This document shows positions 49,587 through 57,832 of a stretch of 64,000 nt of DNA, in pieces; positions within the stretch are counted from its first letter, which is position 1, and each line of letters starts with the position of its first letter. The notes beneath the pieces were generated by a model. That model was not told the origin of the DNA, did not search any database, and worked only from the letters and a program-made list of their open reading frames with translations. Source of the DNA: JAAYYY01 sp964602995. GTDB lineage: Bacteria > Chloroflexota > Anaerolineae > Promineifilales > Promineifilaceae. The position numbers and the translations under genes were made by a program. The stretch is from assembly GCA_964602995.1 (NCBI GenBank), contig CAZRTM010000001.1:92353-156352 (forward strand). Reading direction: 5' to 3'.

Positions 49587-51107
49587 TCAGTCGGCAGCCG
49601 TTGGTTGCCACCGCTGCTGCGGCGACGGCGCGTTACCGCTGTTGGAAGATTCCTCATTATCCTCCACGGGAATGAGCAGCTCCACGACGACACCCGGTTC
49701 GCCCGGCCGGTTATACATGCGGCAGCGACCGCCAACGCCCCACAGCAGCGACGCCACCATGGGCAGCCCCAACCCCATGCCCGAGACTTCACCGGTGAAC
49801 GCTTTTTCGCCCTGATAGTAAGGCGTCCACACCTGGGCAAGCTGCTCCGGCGAAAGGGTCAGGCCGTTATCGCCGATCCAGAGACCCACTTCCCGCGACT
49901 TCATCACGAAGGCGAACATCTGCACTACCGGTTCGTGTTGCGGGTGGAATTTCTTGGCATTCTCCAGAATCTCCCACAAAATCGCCTCTACCGCTTCCAC
50001 TGAGAGACGAACGCGGACAGGTTCCAGTTTGGTAACGCCGGCAATCGAAAGTGATTCAATCTGCAACTCGTCGCCGATGCGCTTCGCCACCTCTTCCAGC
50101 CGCGTGATCTGAAAGCCGTTGCCCGATTGCGCCAGATTCGGCGACTTCAGGTATTTGAGGATGTCATCCACTTCAGTCTGCAGGCGACGCGCCCCCTGCA
50201 AAGCCCTGCTCGCCACCTCGCTGCTTTTTTCCGGCCCCAATTTGGCGGCGTGGCGCGCCATCAGCTCCAGGCTGTTCATCATCACGGCCAGCGGCGTGCG
50301 CAGCTTGTGGAAAATCATGGAGTGGAAGCGCCAGACATCGCGTTGCAGCTCTATCTGCTCGGTAACGTCACGCAACGAAACCACCTGCTGCACATCCACG
50401 CCATTCGACAGGGTCAGATTGCGCACGCGCAGCCAGAATGGCTTTGAATGGGGCGATTCGGGGCGCACCAGATAACGGGGCACACCGCCCAGCGGCTCCT
50501 CCGGCCACTGCTCCCACGCCTCTTTTGGTTCAAAGTGATAGAGCTTCTCGGCCAGTTCAATAAACGACAACCTGACGTAGCCCACATCCTCCACCGCCAG
50601 ATCCAGTAACAGGCGAGCCTGCGGATTGGCATAGACAATGTACCCTTCTTCATTCAGCATCAGGTAGCCATCATTGGCCTGGTCCAGCACCCACTCAAAT
50701 TTGACACGCTCGACAATCAGTCGCCGGTAGCGATTCAGACGGGTGATGTTTTGGACTCTGGTACGTAGCTCCACCGTGTCAAACGGCTTGAACACAAAGT
50801 CATCAGCGCCAGCTTCAATCCCTTGCATCCATGACTTACGGTCGTTGAGAGCGGTCACCACCACGATCGGCACTTCGGCAAGGACAGGGTGCTCGCGCAA
50901 GCGGCGGCAGACCTCGAAGCCATCCATTCCCGGCAACATGACATCTAGAAGAATCAGGTCGGGGATGAGCTGCGCCGCCTTGCGTAGCGCATCTGGTCCG
51001 TCATAGGCGAAGACAAGTTCGTAATCTTCCTTCGCCAGCAACATGCCAATCGTCTCGCGCATCACTTTCTGGTCATCGACAATCAGAATAGTGCTCTTGT
51101 CATTCAT
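49587..51107 (-). CDS. Response regulator-histidine kinase hybrid
   Basis: A 506-residue soluble sensor. A receiver domain comes first (STILIVDDQKVMRETIG; phospho-Asp in LILLDVMLPGMDGFEV; KPFDTVELRTRV), then a PAS-like domain (GYLMLNEEGYIVYANPQARL), a HisKA-type dimerisation helix (FHSMIFHKLRTPLAVMMNSL, His in HKLRTP), and a HATPase domain (LWEILENAKKFHP; VGLWIGDNGLTL; SGMGLGLPMVASLLWGVGG). The order REC-PAS-HisKA-HATPase suggests it receives a phosphoryl signal from another kinase. No membrane helix is seen. AGGTGG precedes ATG 51107. It lies downstream of the amylase gene on the same strand, with a 167-bp gap. Confidence 0.9.
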   Translation of the reverse strand: MNDKSTILIVDDQKVMRETIGMLLAKEDYELVFAYDGPDALRKAAQLIPDLILLDVMLPGMDGFEVCRRLREHPVLAEVPIVVVTALNDRKSWMQGIEAGADDFVFKPFDTVELRTRVQNITRLNRYRRLIVERVKFEWVLDQANDGYLMLNEEGYIVYANPQARLLLDLAVEDVGYVRLSFIELAEKLYHFEPKEAWEQWPEEPLGGVPRYLVRPESPHSKPFWLRVRNLTLSNGVDVQQVVSLRDVTEQIELQRDVWRFHSMIFHKLRTPLAVMMNSLELMARHAAKLGPEKSSEVASRALQGARRLQTEVDDILKYLKSPNLAQSGNGFQITRLEEVAKRIGDELQIESLSIAGVTKLEPVRVRLSVEAVEAILWEILENAKKFHPQHEPVVQMFAFVMKSREVGLWIGDNGLTLSPEQLAQVWTPYYQGEKAFTGEVSGMGLGLPMVASLLWGVGGRCRMYNRPGEPGVVVELLIPVEDNEESSNSGNAPSPQQRWQPTAAD

Positions 51108-51274
51108 AAAACAACCACCTACTGGCGGGTTACTCTGGTTAGTGATAGGGGTTAGTTAACCGTTACTGGCACGAGAATGCGTCTATTCTACAAAAGTGTA
51201 GCACCATTGCCCACAATCTCGAATCCCCACCACTTCCTATTCAAAAACCAGCCGCTCTCCGCCTCTTTCTGTGC

Positions 51275-52975
51275 TCACGAATGGTTCGCAAGCACCCTCA
51301 CTGCTCCTTCCCAGGGTCCACTCTCAAATAGCTGCCCGGCGGCTTCAAAACGACGCCGCTCGCCGCTGACGTTTAAGGCCACCAGAATCGTCTCATTTTC
51401 GTTGCTGCGCGTATAGGCGTAAGTACCTTCAGCCGGGTTCAGGTGCACGGTGCGCCGGTTGCCATCACGCAGCGCCGGATGTTCGCGGCGAAAGTGTACC
51501 AACCAGCGGTAATAGTCGCGCAGCCCGGAATCCTGCTCCTCATCCCACAGCATCGCCAGCCGCGATTCCTCCATGATATCCCCGTGCGGCTGGGCGATAT
51601 CCCGTTCCTGGCTCAGACCTACTTCGGTGCCATAATAAACAATGGGCGCGCCGGATAGCGTGAACTGGCATAACGCAGCCAGCTTCAGCCTGCGCTGGTC
51701 GCCATCGACCAGCCACAAGAAGCGGTTGACGTCATGGTTATCCAGGAATGAGGGCCGGCTGAAGTTCGGGGGGAAGAACGCTTCATGCGAGCGCAGAAAG
51801 GCGTCAAACGCTGCCACGTCCATGCTGCCAAAGGCGAAGGTGTTGCGCAGCGCCTGCATCAAAAGGAAATCGAGCGAGCCATCCAGACGACCAGAGTAAA
51901 GAAGTTGTCGTTGTGGCGTCTGGATTGCCTCGCCAAAAATCCAGGCATCAGGCCGCGCCCCCTTCACCGTCGCACGGAAATCAGTCCAGAAATCGTAGGT
52001 TGGCCCCAACGAGTAGTCCAGCCGGTAGCCGTCGAATCCGACCTCCGTCAACCAGAACTCAGCAGCGCGCAGCAGATAATCCCGCGCCCCTTTGTTAGCC
52101 ACATTGATTTTTGGCAGGTCGCGCACGCCGAAGAATGTTTTGTACTGCTCGGGCCACTCAATCCACTGGTACCAGTCGTAGTAGGGGCTATTGCGATCCT
52201 GCAACGCCTCCTGGAACGTATGGTGTTTGCTGCCCCAATGGTTGGCCACGAAGTCGAGCAACATGCGCATGCCGCGCTTATGCGCCTCTTCCACCAGCTC
52301 GCAAATGTCGTCCAGCGTGCCCAGTTGGGGGTCAACGTCGAAGTAGTCGGTGGCGTGGTACTTGTGGTGGGTCTTGTCCGGGAAGAAAGGGTTCAGCCAG
52401 ATGCAGTTGAAGCCCAAATCGGCAATATAGTCGAGCTTCTCGGTGATGCCGCGCAGCGTGCCGCCGAAGATATCACCAGGGCTGCTTACGTCGTTCCATG
52501 TTTTGCCGCGTCCAGGATAGAAGCGATCAGGAAAGACCTGGTAGATAATCGCCTCGCGCGACCAGGCTGGAGGGTCTGTAGCGCCTACCAGGTAGGAGAA
52601 TAACTCGCCGTCGTCGGCTGCGATTGGCTCGCCGTCTCCTTCTGGATGAGCCTCAATGCGGTAGCGAACCACTGTTCCGGCGGGGTAGGCCGGCAACTGG
52701 CCTTCCCACACCTGATAATACGACCAATGGAACAGATCCCATTTGATCTCTGTGCGTTGCAGCTCCACCGTCTGCCGTTCTGGCTCCAGAATGGTGCACG
52801 TCACTCGTTCAACCGGGACCGGCAATAAGACCGTTGTGGTTACCGTCGGCCGGTCCTCAGGGCCTGGGGCCAGTGGGCTGAGGCGGTTGAGGTGGCGCAC
52901 ACCCTCGTGCTCCTCACGCAGTTGCGCCACCCGTTTCTCAGTCGTGGAAAGTGTACCAAAGAGAAATTCGTTCAT
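51275..52975 (-). CDS. Cytoplasmic GH13 alpha-amylase family glycosidase
   Basis: A 566-residue GH13 enzyme without a signal peptide, probably a neopullulanase/cyclomaltodextrinase-like hydrolase of imported maltodextrins. An N-terminal beta domain (residues 1-130) precedes the barrel: EAIIYQVFPDRFYPG, region I LLDFVANHWG, region II GFDGYRLDYSLG (nucleophile Asp), region III IFGEAIQ (acid Glu) and region IV FLDNHDVNRF (third Asp). A C-terminal beta domain is present. It lies 75 bp downstream of malG as the last gene of the maltodextrin operon. Confidence 0.9.
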   Translation of the reverse strand: MNEFLFGTLSTTEKRVAQLREEHEGVRHLNRLSPLAPGPEDRPTVTTTVLLPVPVERVTCTILEPERQTVELQRTEIKWDLFHWSYYQVWEGQLPAYPAGTVVRYRIEAHPEGDGEPIAADDGELFSYLVGATDPPAWSREAIIYQVFPDRFYPGRGKTWNDVSSPGDIFGGTLRGITEKLDYIADLGFNCIWLNPFFPDKTHHKYHATDYFDVDPQLGTLDDICELVEEAHKRGMRMLLDFVANHWGSKHHTFQEALQDRNSPYYDWYQWIEWPEQYKTFFGVRDLPKINVANKGARDYLLRAAEFWLTEVGFDGYRLDYSLGPTYDFWTDFRATVKGARPDAWIFGEAIQTPQRQLLYSGRLDGSLDFLLMQALRNTFAFGSMDVAAFDAFLRSHEAFFPPNFSRPSFLDNHDVNRFLWLVDGDQRRLKLAALCQFTLSGAPIVYYGTEVGLSQERDIAQPHGDIMEESRLAMLWDEEQDSGLRDYYRWLVHFRREHPALRDGNRRTVHLNPAEGTYAYTRSNENETILVALNVSGERRRFEAAGQLFESGPWEGAVRVLANHS

Positions 52976-53050
52976 AGAAAGCGCAGGGCGGACGGCAACG
53001 AACGGCTCGTTCCGCTCCTGCCATCCGCCAATAGCGTTATTCGATCAAGG

Positions 53051-53944
53051 TTATCCTTTGACAGCGCCCTGAGTGAGGCCACCCACAATCTGGTCCTGTA
53101 AGAGCAGGTAAATGACCACAATGGGAATCGCCGCCATCAGACCGCCGGCGGCAAAGGTGCCCCAGTTCTGCGAGAACTGCTGCGAGATGAAGACCCAAAG
53201 CCCAACCATCACCGTCAACTGGTCGTTGCTAGAGAGCAAGATGCGCGCCAGCAAGAAGTCGCTGTAGGTGCCGATGAAAGTGAGAATGCCGACGACGATG
53301 AGGATAGGGCGCACCAGGGGAAAGATGAGCATCCAGAACGTTTGCCAATGCGTTGCGCCATCGACCATCGCCGATTCATCAATATCCCGTGGTATAGAAT
53401 CGAAAAAGCCCTTCATCAACCAGACGTTAATGCCCATCACGCCGCCCAGATAGACCAGAATCAGTCCGCCGTGCGTGTTCAGGCCCAGCGCCGGGATATA
53501 GTTGCCAATTTGCTGAATGAGCAAGAATAAGGCGACCATGGTCAGCATGTTGGGGAACACCTGAACCAGGAATATGGTCAGCAGCAGATTGCGCCGCTGC
53601 CGGAAGCGGAAGCGAGAAAAAGCATAGGCGCTGAGGGACGTAATGAGCACAGCCAGCACCGCCGTAATCGTCGAAATGTAAAAGGAGTTAAATAGCCAGC
53701 GCGGGAATGGAAAGCGAGGATCGCCTCCGAGTAGCAACTGGTAATTTTCCAGCGAGGCGTTGGTGGGGATGAACTCCTGCGATGTCAGGGAGCCGCGCGG
53801 GTTGAAAGAAGCGGAGATGATCCAGAGCACAGGGAACAGGGCAAAGGCAATGGCGATGACGGCCACCACGTAGCGAAGGATGGTGCCAATTCGCCGCTGC
53901 CGGGTTCTTGATGCGCCACCTTTGAACAGAGTAACTCTAGACAT
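53051..53944 (-). CDS. malG: Maltodextrin ABC transporter permease MalG
   Basis: A 297-residue inner-membrane permease with six membrane segments. The EAA loop that contacts the ATPase reads DESAMVDGATHWQTFWMLIF. The N-terminus FALFPVLWIISASFNPRGSL and the conserved C-terminal GGLMAAIPIVVIYLLLQDQI match the MalG subfamily. The start overlaps the malF stop by 8 bases. There is no malK ATPase in the window; a shared ATPase must be encoded elsewhere, as often happens for such importers. Confidence 0.93.
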   Translation of the reverse strand: MSRVTLFKGGASRTRQRRIGTILRYVVAVIAIAFALFPVLWIISASFNPRGSLTSQEFIPTNASLENYQLLLGGDPRFPFPRWLFNSFYISTITAVLAVLITSLSAYAFSRFRFRQRRNLLLTIFLVQVFPNMLTMVALFLLIQQIGNYIPALGLNTHGGLILVYLGGVMGINVWLMKGFFDSIPRDIDESAMVDGATHWQTFWMLIFPLVRPILIVVGILTFIGTYSDFLLARILLSSNDQLTVMVGLWVFISQQFSQNWGTFAAGGLMAAIPIVVIYLLLQDQIVGGLTQGAVKG

Positions 53945-55520
53945 TTTCTGAAACCTCCTCCCAGACTCGTGTGAAGCGGAAGTTGAACAGGGTGATGACG
54001 GCCAGAATGATGAAGATGATCACCGTAATGGCCGCGGCAAAGGCGTAGTCGGCGCCGCGTCCTCCGGCAAAGGCCAACCTGTAGGTGTAACTGATGAGGA
54101 TATCAGAATGGCCCGCCGGGGTTGGTGTGCCGGCGATAGGCGGCCCTCCCTGGTTGAAGAGATAGATGACGTTAAAGTTGTTAAAGTTAAAGGTGAAGGA
54201 CGAAATGAGGATCGGACCTACCGAGACCAAAAGCAGCGGCAATGTAATATTCCAGAAGCGCTGCCAGGCCGAGGCGCCGTCCATCATCGCCGCCTCGTAA
54301 ATGTCGTCGGGAATCGCCTGCAGAGCGCCACTACAAATCAGCATCATGTACGGATAGCCCAGCCAGAGGTTGATGATGATAATAGCTACCTTCACCCATG
54401 TAGGGTGAGAAAGCCAGGGCGGCGCCCAGCCGATCAACTCAGTCAGCGTCGTGTTAATCAGACCAAAGCGCTCGTTCATGAGGCCGCGCCACAAAAGCAC
54501 GCTGATGACAGACGGAATGGTATAGGGAATGATCAGCAAAGAGCGGATTACCTTGCGCCCAACCAGGTCCCGTGTGTTGAAGACCAAAGCGACGAGCAGG
54601 CCCAACGAAAAGGTGGTAAGAACGGTCAGGCCCGCGAAGACAAAGGTCCAGATGAAAATGCGAACCAGAGGACCGCTGAGAGCGCGACTCGTAAAGAGCC
54701 GCCGGAAATTATCCAGGCCGATCTCCACCTGGTAGCCGGGAACCAACACATCTCCCTCTGCGGACGTAAAGAATCCGGTGTCCGCGTTGGCAAAATAGGA
54801 GGTTCCACTCTGTTGATCAATAATAGCGTCCTGCTCCGCATCATAGACATAGCGCTGGTCAAGGCCCGCCACTTCGCGCAGGTTGCGAATTTGTAGGGTC
54901 GTCGGCGGCTCGCCAAAGCGCATGCGGCCGAGCTGCTCGATGATAGGCACCACTTCTCGTGTTTCGAGGCGCGTGTAACCGTTAATCGTTGCCGGCACAC
55001 CTTCGTCATCCAGGGCGCCCAACTCTGCTTCTTCGGCGGGTAGCAGTGGCTCGTCGGGCTGCGCCACAAAATTCTGCCCATCGGCATTGGTCAGCCACAG
55101 CAGGTATTCCCCTTCTTCAGAGCGATACCCAACCCACTCAAAAGTCCGCCCACCTTCTCGCAAAAACGTGTCCTGGCCCAGGCGCTCAATGGCCTGTTGT
55201 TTGGAGAGAATGTGCCCATCACTATAGTTAGTGAACGCCGTATACACCGTAAATATGACTGGATAAAAGGCCATGAGGATCATGAGCGCCAGCCCCGGGG
55301 CCATCCAGCGCAGAGGATATAACGGCTCGTATAGGAATATGACGTTAATCAGAATTGTGACGATTGCCAGGATGGCGGCAAAGGGGTAAACACCATCACT
55401 GTACATCTGATAGATCAGCCACAGTCCAAAGGCATCGATGACTGCCAGACCTATCAGACGGAAAATAAGGCCGGGGACGGAGCTAAAAGCGCCTTTGTCG
55501 CTCCGTTGTGTGATCTCCAT
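53937..55520 (-). CDS. malF: Maltodextrin ABC transporter permease MalF
   Basis: A 527-residue permease. Three N-terminal membrane helices (LIFRLIGLAVIDAFGLWLIY onward) are followed by a large extracytoplasmic loop (residues about 105-280), equivalent to the P2 loop of E. coli MalF that contacts the binding protein. The permease domain follows, with the EAA motif EAAMMDGASAWQRFWNITLP. ATG 55520 is preceded by AGGAGG; the open frame extends 19 codons further without support. It is downstream of malE by 152 bp, which contains a strong hairpin. Confidence 0.92.
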   Translation of the reverse strand: MEITQRSDKGAFSSVPGLIFRLIGLAVIDAFGLWLIYQMYSDGVYPFAAILAIVTILINVIFLYEPLYPLRWMAPGLALMILMAFYPVIFTVYTAFTNYSDGHILSKQQAIERLGQDTFLREGGRTFEWVGYRSEEGEYLLWLTNADGQNFVAQPDEPLLPAEEAELGALDDEGVPATINGYTRLETREVVPIIEQLGRMRFGEPPTTLQIRNLREVAGLDQRYVYDAEQDAIIDQQSGTSYFANADTGFFTSAEGDVLVPGYQVEIGLDNFRRLFTSRALSGPLVRIFIWTFVFAGLTVLTTFSLGLLVALVFNTRDLVGRKVIRSLLIIPYTIPSVISVLLWRGLMNERFGLINTTLTELIGWAPPWLSHPTWVKVAIIIINLWLGYPYMMLICSGALQAIPDDIYEAAMMDGASAWQRFWNITLPLLLVSVGPILISSFTFNFNNFNVIYLFNQGGPPIAGTPTPAGHSDILISYTYRLAFAGGRGADYAFAAAITVIIFIILAVITLFNFRFTRVWEEVSENV

Positions 55521-55566
55521 CACCTTCCCTCCTATTACACCTGATGCAGACCAGGTTGGATAACAA

Positions 55567-55600
55567 AGTAGGGGCACAACAGTACCGCTGTGCCCCTACT
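55567..55600. other. malE-malF intercistronic hairpin
   Basis: A perfect 12-bp stem (AGTAGGGGCACA/TGTGCCCCTACT) with a 10-base loop, 72 bases after the malE stop and 46 bases before the malF start on the minus strand. No T-run follows in that direction. By analogy with the REP hairpins between malE and malF in E. coli, it could protect the malE message and raise binding-protein output relative to the permeases. Confidence 0.75.
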
Positions 55601-55672
55601 GGCCTACGCTTACGTGGTTAGTTCATACAACCTTCTACACGACGTTTGCTATTAAGCCTAACCCTAATCCGC

Positions 55673-57115
55673 TTACCCACCAGCCGATTCAATTGCATTG
55701 CGAATCTGCTCGGCGGCATTGCTGAAGGCCGCTTCCGGTTCTTCTTCCTGGGTAATCACCAGTTGCTGGGCATCACCCCAGGAGGACCAGACAGCAGACA
55801 TTTCAGGAATGGCAGGCATTGGCAAACCATTCTCACCGGCGGCGGCAAAGGCGGCGATGTCCTCATCTTCAATCGACTCGAAGACGGGACGATACGCAAC
55901 CGGGCGACCACCAGCCTCGAACAACTGCTGCATCACCTCTTCCGTAGCCACGAATTCGGTCAGGAAGATGTTGGCCAGAAGCTGCTGTTCGCTGAAGGCG
56001 TTGATCATAAAGCCTTGAACGCCGACGAACGGCTGTGCTTCCTGAGTGCCGGATGGGATGTTGGTAACGGCGTAGGGAACGCCTGATTCACGGAGACGCG
56101 GCAACGCCCACGGACCGGTGACCATCATGGCAGCGCTGCCATTCTCGAACGATTCATGCATGATGTCGAAGTCGACGCCCGGTGGAATATGTCCTTCCTC
56201 AGCCATCTGATCCAGCCACTCAATAGCAGCAATCGTTCCTTCACTGTCAATACCCACGTCTGTGGGATCATAGCCAGTTTCGGTCAGGCCGAAAACGTAG
56301 CCGCCGTAGGCGGTCATCAGCGGGAAAAGGTGGTAGGGATCATTCTGCTGAATGATGTACCCATTGTCTACCTCACCCGCATCTTCCAGCGCAATGGCGA
56401 TGTCGCGGACTTCGTCCCAGGTTTGTGGCGGTTCGGGAACCAATTCAGGGTTGTAGACGAACGCTACGTTCTCGATAGCGTAAGGCATGCAGTACAACTC
56501 TCCGTTGTAGCTACACCCTTCCAGGCCCACTTCCACAAACTGGTCTTCCAGGCCGGCCAGGTCGACCGGAGCCAACAGGCCGTTGATGACCAGCTCGCCG
56601 AGCCAGTCGTGGGCGCCGATGAATACATCAGGGCCTTCACCGGCCGGCGCCACGATCTTCACACGGTCACGAATGTCGCCGAAACCAATCTGGGTTACTT
56701 CGAGGCAGACGCCATACTCGGCGAGGAAGTCATCGCCCAGGTCAACCATCAACTGGGAGCGGGTCTCATCAGCCCACACCACCAGCCGCTCGTCACTCGG
56801 AGCGCACTCTGTCAGAACTTCTTCAAGAGGCTCTTCAGCTTCCTCTTCCGCAGCAGGCTCCTCGGTTTCCTCTTCTACCGGAGCCTCGGTCGGCTCTTCC
56901 TCAACTGGTGCTTCCGTTGGTTCCTCCGTAGGTTCTTCCATCGGTTCTTCCGTTGGCTCTTCTACAGGCTCTTCCACGGGTTCTTCTGTTGGTTCCACCA
57001 CCGGCTCTTCTACCGGCGCTGTGGTTGGTTCCCCGGCGCTACCACCACAGGCGGCGAGGGCCAGAGCGCTCACAATGAGCAAGGCTACAATCAAATACCA
57101 CTTATTTTTCATCAT
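55673..57115 (-). CDS. malE: Maltodextrin-binding lipoprotein MalE
   Basis: A 480-residue extracytoplasmic solute-binding protein. Its signal peptide ends in a lipobox LALAAC, so it is membrane-anchored by a lipid. A stretch of about 75 residues of Glu/Pro/Thr/Val repeats (EEPTEEP-like) forms a long acidic tether before the binding domain, which begins ERLVVWADETRSQLMVDLGD. Family motifs FGDIRDRVKIVAPAGEGPDV and ENGSAAMMVTGPWALPRLRE are clear. ATG 57115 or the adjacent ATG 57112 is the start, with GAGGAGA just upstream. Three CGATG direct repeats lie before it. Confidence 0.9.
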   Translation of the reverse strand: MMKNKWYLIVALLIVSALALAACGGSAGEPTTAPVEEPVVEPTEEPVEEPVEEPTEEPMEEPTEEPTEAPVEEEPTEAPVEEETEEPAAEEEAEEPLEEVLTECAPSDERLVVWADETRSQLMVDLGDDFLAEYGVCLEVTQIGFGDIRDRVKIVAPAGEGPDVFIGAHDWLGELVINGLLAPVDLAGLEDQFVEVGLEGCSYNGELYCMPYAIENVAFVYNPELVPEPPQTWDEVRDIAIALEDAGEVDNGYIIQQNDPYHLFPLMTAYGGYVFGLTETGYDPTDVGIDSEGTIAAIEWLDQMAEEGHIPPGVDFDIMHESFENGSAAMMVTGPWALPRLRESGVPYAVTNIPSGTQEAQPFVGVQGFMINAFSEQQLLANIFLTEFVATEEVMQQLFEAGGRPVAYRPVFESIEDEDIAAFAAAGENGLPMPAIPEMSAVWSSWGDAQQLVITQEEEPEAAFSNAAEQIRNAIESAGG

Positions 57116-57133
57116 CGTTCTCCTCACTTTTAA

Positions 57134-57159
57134 CGATGTTTCGATGGTAAAGCGATGTT
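57134..57159. promoter_or_regulatory. CGATG direct repeats upstream of malE
   Basis: CGATGTT at 57134-57140, CGATGGT at 57142-57148 and CGATGTT at 57153-57159, in the 79-bp gap between the MarR gene and malE. Spaced direct repeats near a start may be a regulator site. Confidence 0.35.
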
Positions 57160-57194
57160 ACAAAAATTTAGTTAGGGGCTTTTAGAGTCAGGCA

Positions 57195-57701
57195 TCACCT
57201 CCCTTCCAGAGGGAAATTCTGTTCCAAATCATATTGTAAGTTCTGTTTTAATAACGTTAGATGTTTGAAAAGAAGTTCTTGCTCAACGCTATTCAGGCAG
57301 TTGTCAAAGCGGCGCGTGTTCTGAGCCTTGTGCGCTTCGACCGCTTCGTCCCGTATGGCTGCCCCTTGCGGCGTCAGAAATAAACGAAGCGCCCGGCCAT
57401 CACTTTCATGGGGGCGCTTGCAGACAAGTTCCTCAGCTTCCATGCCTTTGATCAGTCGCGTAATATTGCTCTTATCACAGAACATGAGGTCGCTGAGTTC
57501 GCTGACGGAAAGACCAGGCTTCTCTCCCAAATGGAATAGGGCATAAAAACGTGGGAGAGAGAGGTTGTAGCGAGCCAGAAGGCGGCGGTCGCCATCGTCA
57601 AGAAGCAGAAAGATTTCCTTCAGTCGCTCGTACAAAAGGCCAGCACGATTCACAATTCTACTACTCTTCTCAGGTAGCTGATTTCGTTGATATATCAACA
57701 T
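57195..57701 (-). CDS. MarR family transcriptional regulator
   Basis: A winged-helix repressor of about 168 residues. The DNA-binding segment reads FHLGEKPGLSVSELSDLMFC followed by DKSNITRLIKGMEAEELV, and the wing KRPHESDGRALRLFLTPQGA. It lies directly upstream of malE in the same direction, so it may control the maltodextrin genes or only itself. The start is uncertain: ATG 57701 lies inside the likely -10 box, so GTG 57653 (MNRAGLLYERL) is a good alternative. A perfect palindrome overlaps the start of transcription. Confidence 0.85.
   Translation of the reverse strand: MLIYQRNQLPEKSSRIVNRAGLLYERLKEIFLLLDDGDRRLLARYNLSLPRFYALFHLGEKPGLSVSELSDLMFCDKSNITRLIKGMEAEELVCKRPHESDGRALRLFLTPQGAAIRDEAVEAHKAQNTRRFDNCLNSVEQELLFKHLTLLKQNLQYDLEQNFPLEGR
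57686..57699. promoter_or_regulatory. MarR operator candidate
   Basis: GTTGATATATCAAC, a perfect 14-base palindrome of the kind bound by MarR proteins, located over the predicted transcription start of the MarR gene (promoter TTGACA at 57728-57723, 17-base spacer, AATAAT at 57705-57700, minus strand). Confidence 0.65.
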
Positions 57702-57728
57702 TATTGTACTATTTGCGGGCTGTGTCAA
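57700..57728 (-). promoter_or_regulatory. promoter of the MarR-mal operon
   Basis: On the minus strand, a perfect TTGACA (57728-57723), a 17-base spacer, and AATAAT (57705-57700). Transcription would begin near 57693, within the palindrome, so binding of the regulator there would block its own transcription. Confidence 0.65.
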
Positions 57729-57736
57729 CCCTATGC

Positions 57737-57793
57737 TGGAGCGCCGGCATCTTGCCGGCGCCCGCCCCCTGCCAGCAAGATGCTGGCGCTCCA
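57737..57793. repeat. imperfect inverted repeat, 24-base arms
   Basis: TGGAGCGCCGGCATCTTGCC and its continuation (57737-57760) face the near reverse complement at 57770-57793, with a 9-base C-rich loop. Only three of 24 positions differ. It sits between the divergent MarR and DUF2723 genes and has the size of a REP or small MITE-like element. Confidence 0.8.
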
Positions 57794-57832
57794 CTCGCTA
57801 CTCGTCTGGCTTTACGCTAGAATCAGCTTTCT

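Noticed and set aside
56156..57133. 325-codon open frame antisense to malE
   Set aside because: Produced by the biased codons of the MalE gene, including the repeat of GAA/CCA codons in its tether; MalE is clearly the real gene.
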